From positions 1 through 23,658 of the forward strand of contig CAYUOY010000051.1 in assembly GCA_964446495.1 (NCBI GenBank): 23,658 nt of DNA, given 5' to 3'. The stretch is from JAADHU01 sp964446495. GTDB lineage: Bacteria > Pseudomonadota > Gammaproteobacteria > Steroidobacterales > Woeseiaceae. Below are positions 22,861 to 23,658 of this stretch, piece by piece (position 1 is the first letter of the stretch; every line of letters starts with the position of its first letter). Below the pieces are notes generated by a model. It was not told where the DNA came from. It saw nothing but the letters and a program-made list of their open reading frames with translations, and searched no databases. The position numbers and the translations under genes were made by a program.

Positions 22861-23589
22861 ATGCGTATCAAATCTTGGATTCTTGGAGTTGTTTTTTGCC
22901 TGGTCGGTAGTTCCGTGTTCGCGGCGGATCGTGCCTCAGGTGAGGAGAATGTAGGTGTGGGTGCCGGCATCGTTGTCGGCGCGGCAATAGCGGGGCCGCC
23001 TGGTGCCATTCTTGGTGGCGCCATTGGTGCCAAGCTGGGAGATGTTTTTGGCAAGCGCAAGCAGGAGGTCGCCAGGTTAGACGCGGAGTTGGATGGTTCG
23101 CAGCAGCGTGTCGGTGAGCTTGAGCACACAGTTGTGGTGCTGAATCGGGATATCGATTCCTTGGGTGCCGACATGGATCAGTTGCATGCGGTGGCTCGTC
23201 CGGAATTGCTGGCGCTGTTGCAGGCGGGCATCGAAATGGAATTGTTGTTCAGAACTGATGAGCATGTTCTTAGTACTACGACGAGCGACCGTCTCGACGA
23301 GCTTGCGACGAGTATTGCGGCTATGGCGGACGTTAATATCAAGCTGGACGGATATGCCGATGAGCGCGGTGACGCGGCCTATAACCAGGGCCTGTCGGTC
23401 CTGCGGGTCGAGCATGTACGCGATCTTCTTCGAGCCAATGGTGTTCCTGCGAATCGCATTCAAATCAATGCTCATGGTGAGTCTCCCTCGGCAGACAGCA
23501 GCGTCGACAGCTATGCTCTGGAGAGGAAGGTCAGGCTCACGCTGTTCATTGATGCTTCCCCTTCATTTGCCGCCAATCCAGTGCAGTAA
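22861..23589 (+). CDS. OmpA-family envelope protein resembling PdsO (sortase-associated)
   Basis: A 242-residue protein. The ATG at 22861 has GGAGG at 22849-22853; a GTG at 22831 is in frame but lacks a ribosome site and would put extra residues before the signal peptide (1-21, cleavage after VFA). The mature N-terminus has a glycine-zipper (GVGAGIVVGAAIAGPPGAIL, continuing to about 62), which suggests membrane or oligomer contact, then a coiled coil at about 66-110 (VARLDAELDGSQQRVGELEH). The OmpA C-terminal peptidoglycan-binding domain occupies about 125-230, with LDGYADERGDAAYNQGLSVL at 162-181. This order of glycine zipper, coiled coil and OmpA domain is that of PdsO, a protein encoded with the dedicated sortase system of marine proteobacteria, so I consider that likely. 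No sortase gene is in the window. Confidence 0.75.
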   Translation: MRIKSWILGVVFCLVGSSVFAADRASGEENVGVGAGIVVGAAIAGPPGAILGGAIGAKLGDVFGKRKQEVARLDAELDGSQQRVGELEHTVVVLNRDIDSLGADMDQLHAVARPELLALLQAGIEMELLFRTDEHVLSTTTSDRLDELATSIAAMADVNIKLDGYADERGDAAYNQGLSVLRVEHVRDLLRANGVPANRIQINAHGESPSADSSVDSYALERKVRLTLFIDASPSFAANPVQ

Positions 23590-23658
23590 TTTTCGGTCAG
23601 TATTTGAAACAAGGCTTGACAGATTGTCGTTATCGCCGAAGCATAGCTCGTCAACGAC

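Noticed and set aside
23616..23648. Promoter with TTGACA at 23616-23621 near the window end
   Set aside because: A perfect -35 is present, but no acceptable -10 lies at 16-18 bp (AAGCAT at 17 bp); the downstream gene is out of view.

Overview
The window looks like a draft-assembly contig from a marine-type gammaproteobacterium. The reasons are a CpxR/CpxA/CpxP-like envelope-stress locus in its usual divergent layout, an OmpA-like protein resembling PdsO of the marine proteobacterial dedicated-sortase system, decayed REP-associated (RAYT) transposase copies, and Proteobacteria-style metabolic genes. The taxon is inferred from gene content only. A run of exactly 100 N at 10692-10791 is a scaffold gap inside a Gly/Ser-repeat gene.

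Layout. 1-1140: debris of RAYT elements (one C-terminal stub, one copy lacking its catalytic N-terminus) with five copies of an ATGGGTGTCC(TGAAACCT) motif. 1176-1721: small lipoprotein of unknown function. 2214-6969: a tight plus-strand run of MaoC hydratase, MFE-2-like short-chain dehydrogenase, thiolase, a Ser/Thr kinase with four zinc-ribbon-like Cys clusters, and a PP2C phosphatase. 7012-9125 (minus): CpxA-like sensor kinase and CpxR-like regulator, divergent from a CpxP/Spy-like periplasmic protein (9303-9815).

10345-22536 is the striking part: nine plus-strand genes, mostly closely spaced. They encode a Gly/Ser-repeat lipoprotein, a second lipoprotein, a membrane Ser/Thr kinase with a repeat-rich C-terminal region, an FHA-like/TM/PEGA x4/SUMF1-like fusion, a small acidic secreted protein, a MotA/TolQ/ExbB-family channel-like protein, a protein with a possible actin/Hsp70-like region and a C-terminal FHA domain, and two paralogous single-TM/coiled-coil/VWA proteins. 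The VWA proteins carry an ExbD/TolR-like Asp at the start of their membrane helix. I propose a phospho-regulated envelope machine in which the ExbB-like protein pairs with the VWA proteins as unconventional stator partners, FHA modules read kinase marks, and PEGA, SUMF1-like and lipoprotein parts act at the cell envelope. This is inference from domain content and gene order.

Two very long hairpins with different stems but related loops (9826-9912 and 22567-22652) lie on either side of this block. A MITE-like element (about 18043-18204) interrupts it. The window ends with the PdsO-like OmpA-family protein (22861-23589), so sortase-system genes may lie just downstream. I saw no tRNA, rRNA or CRISPR array.
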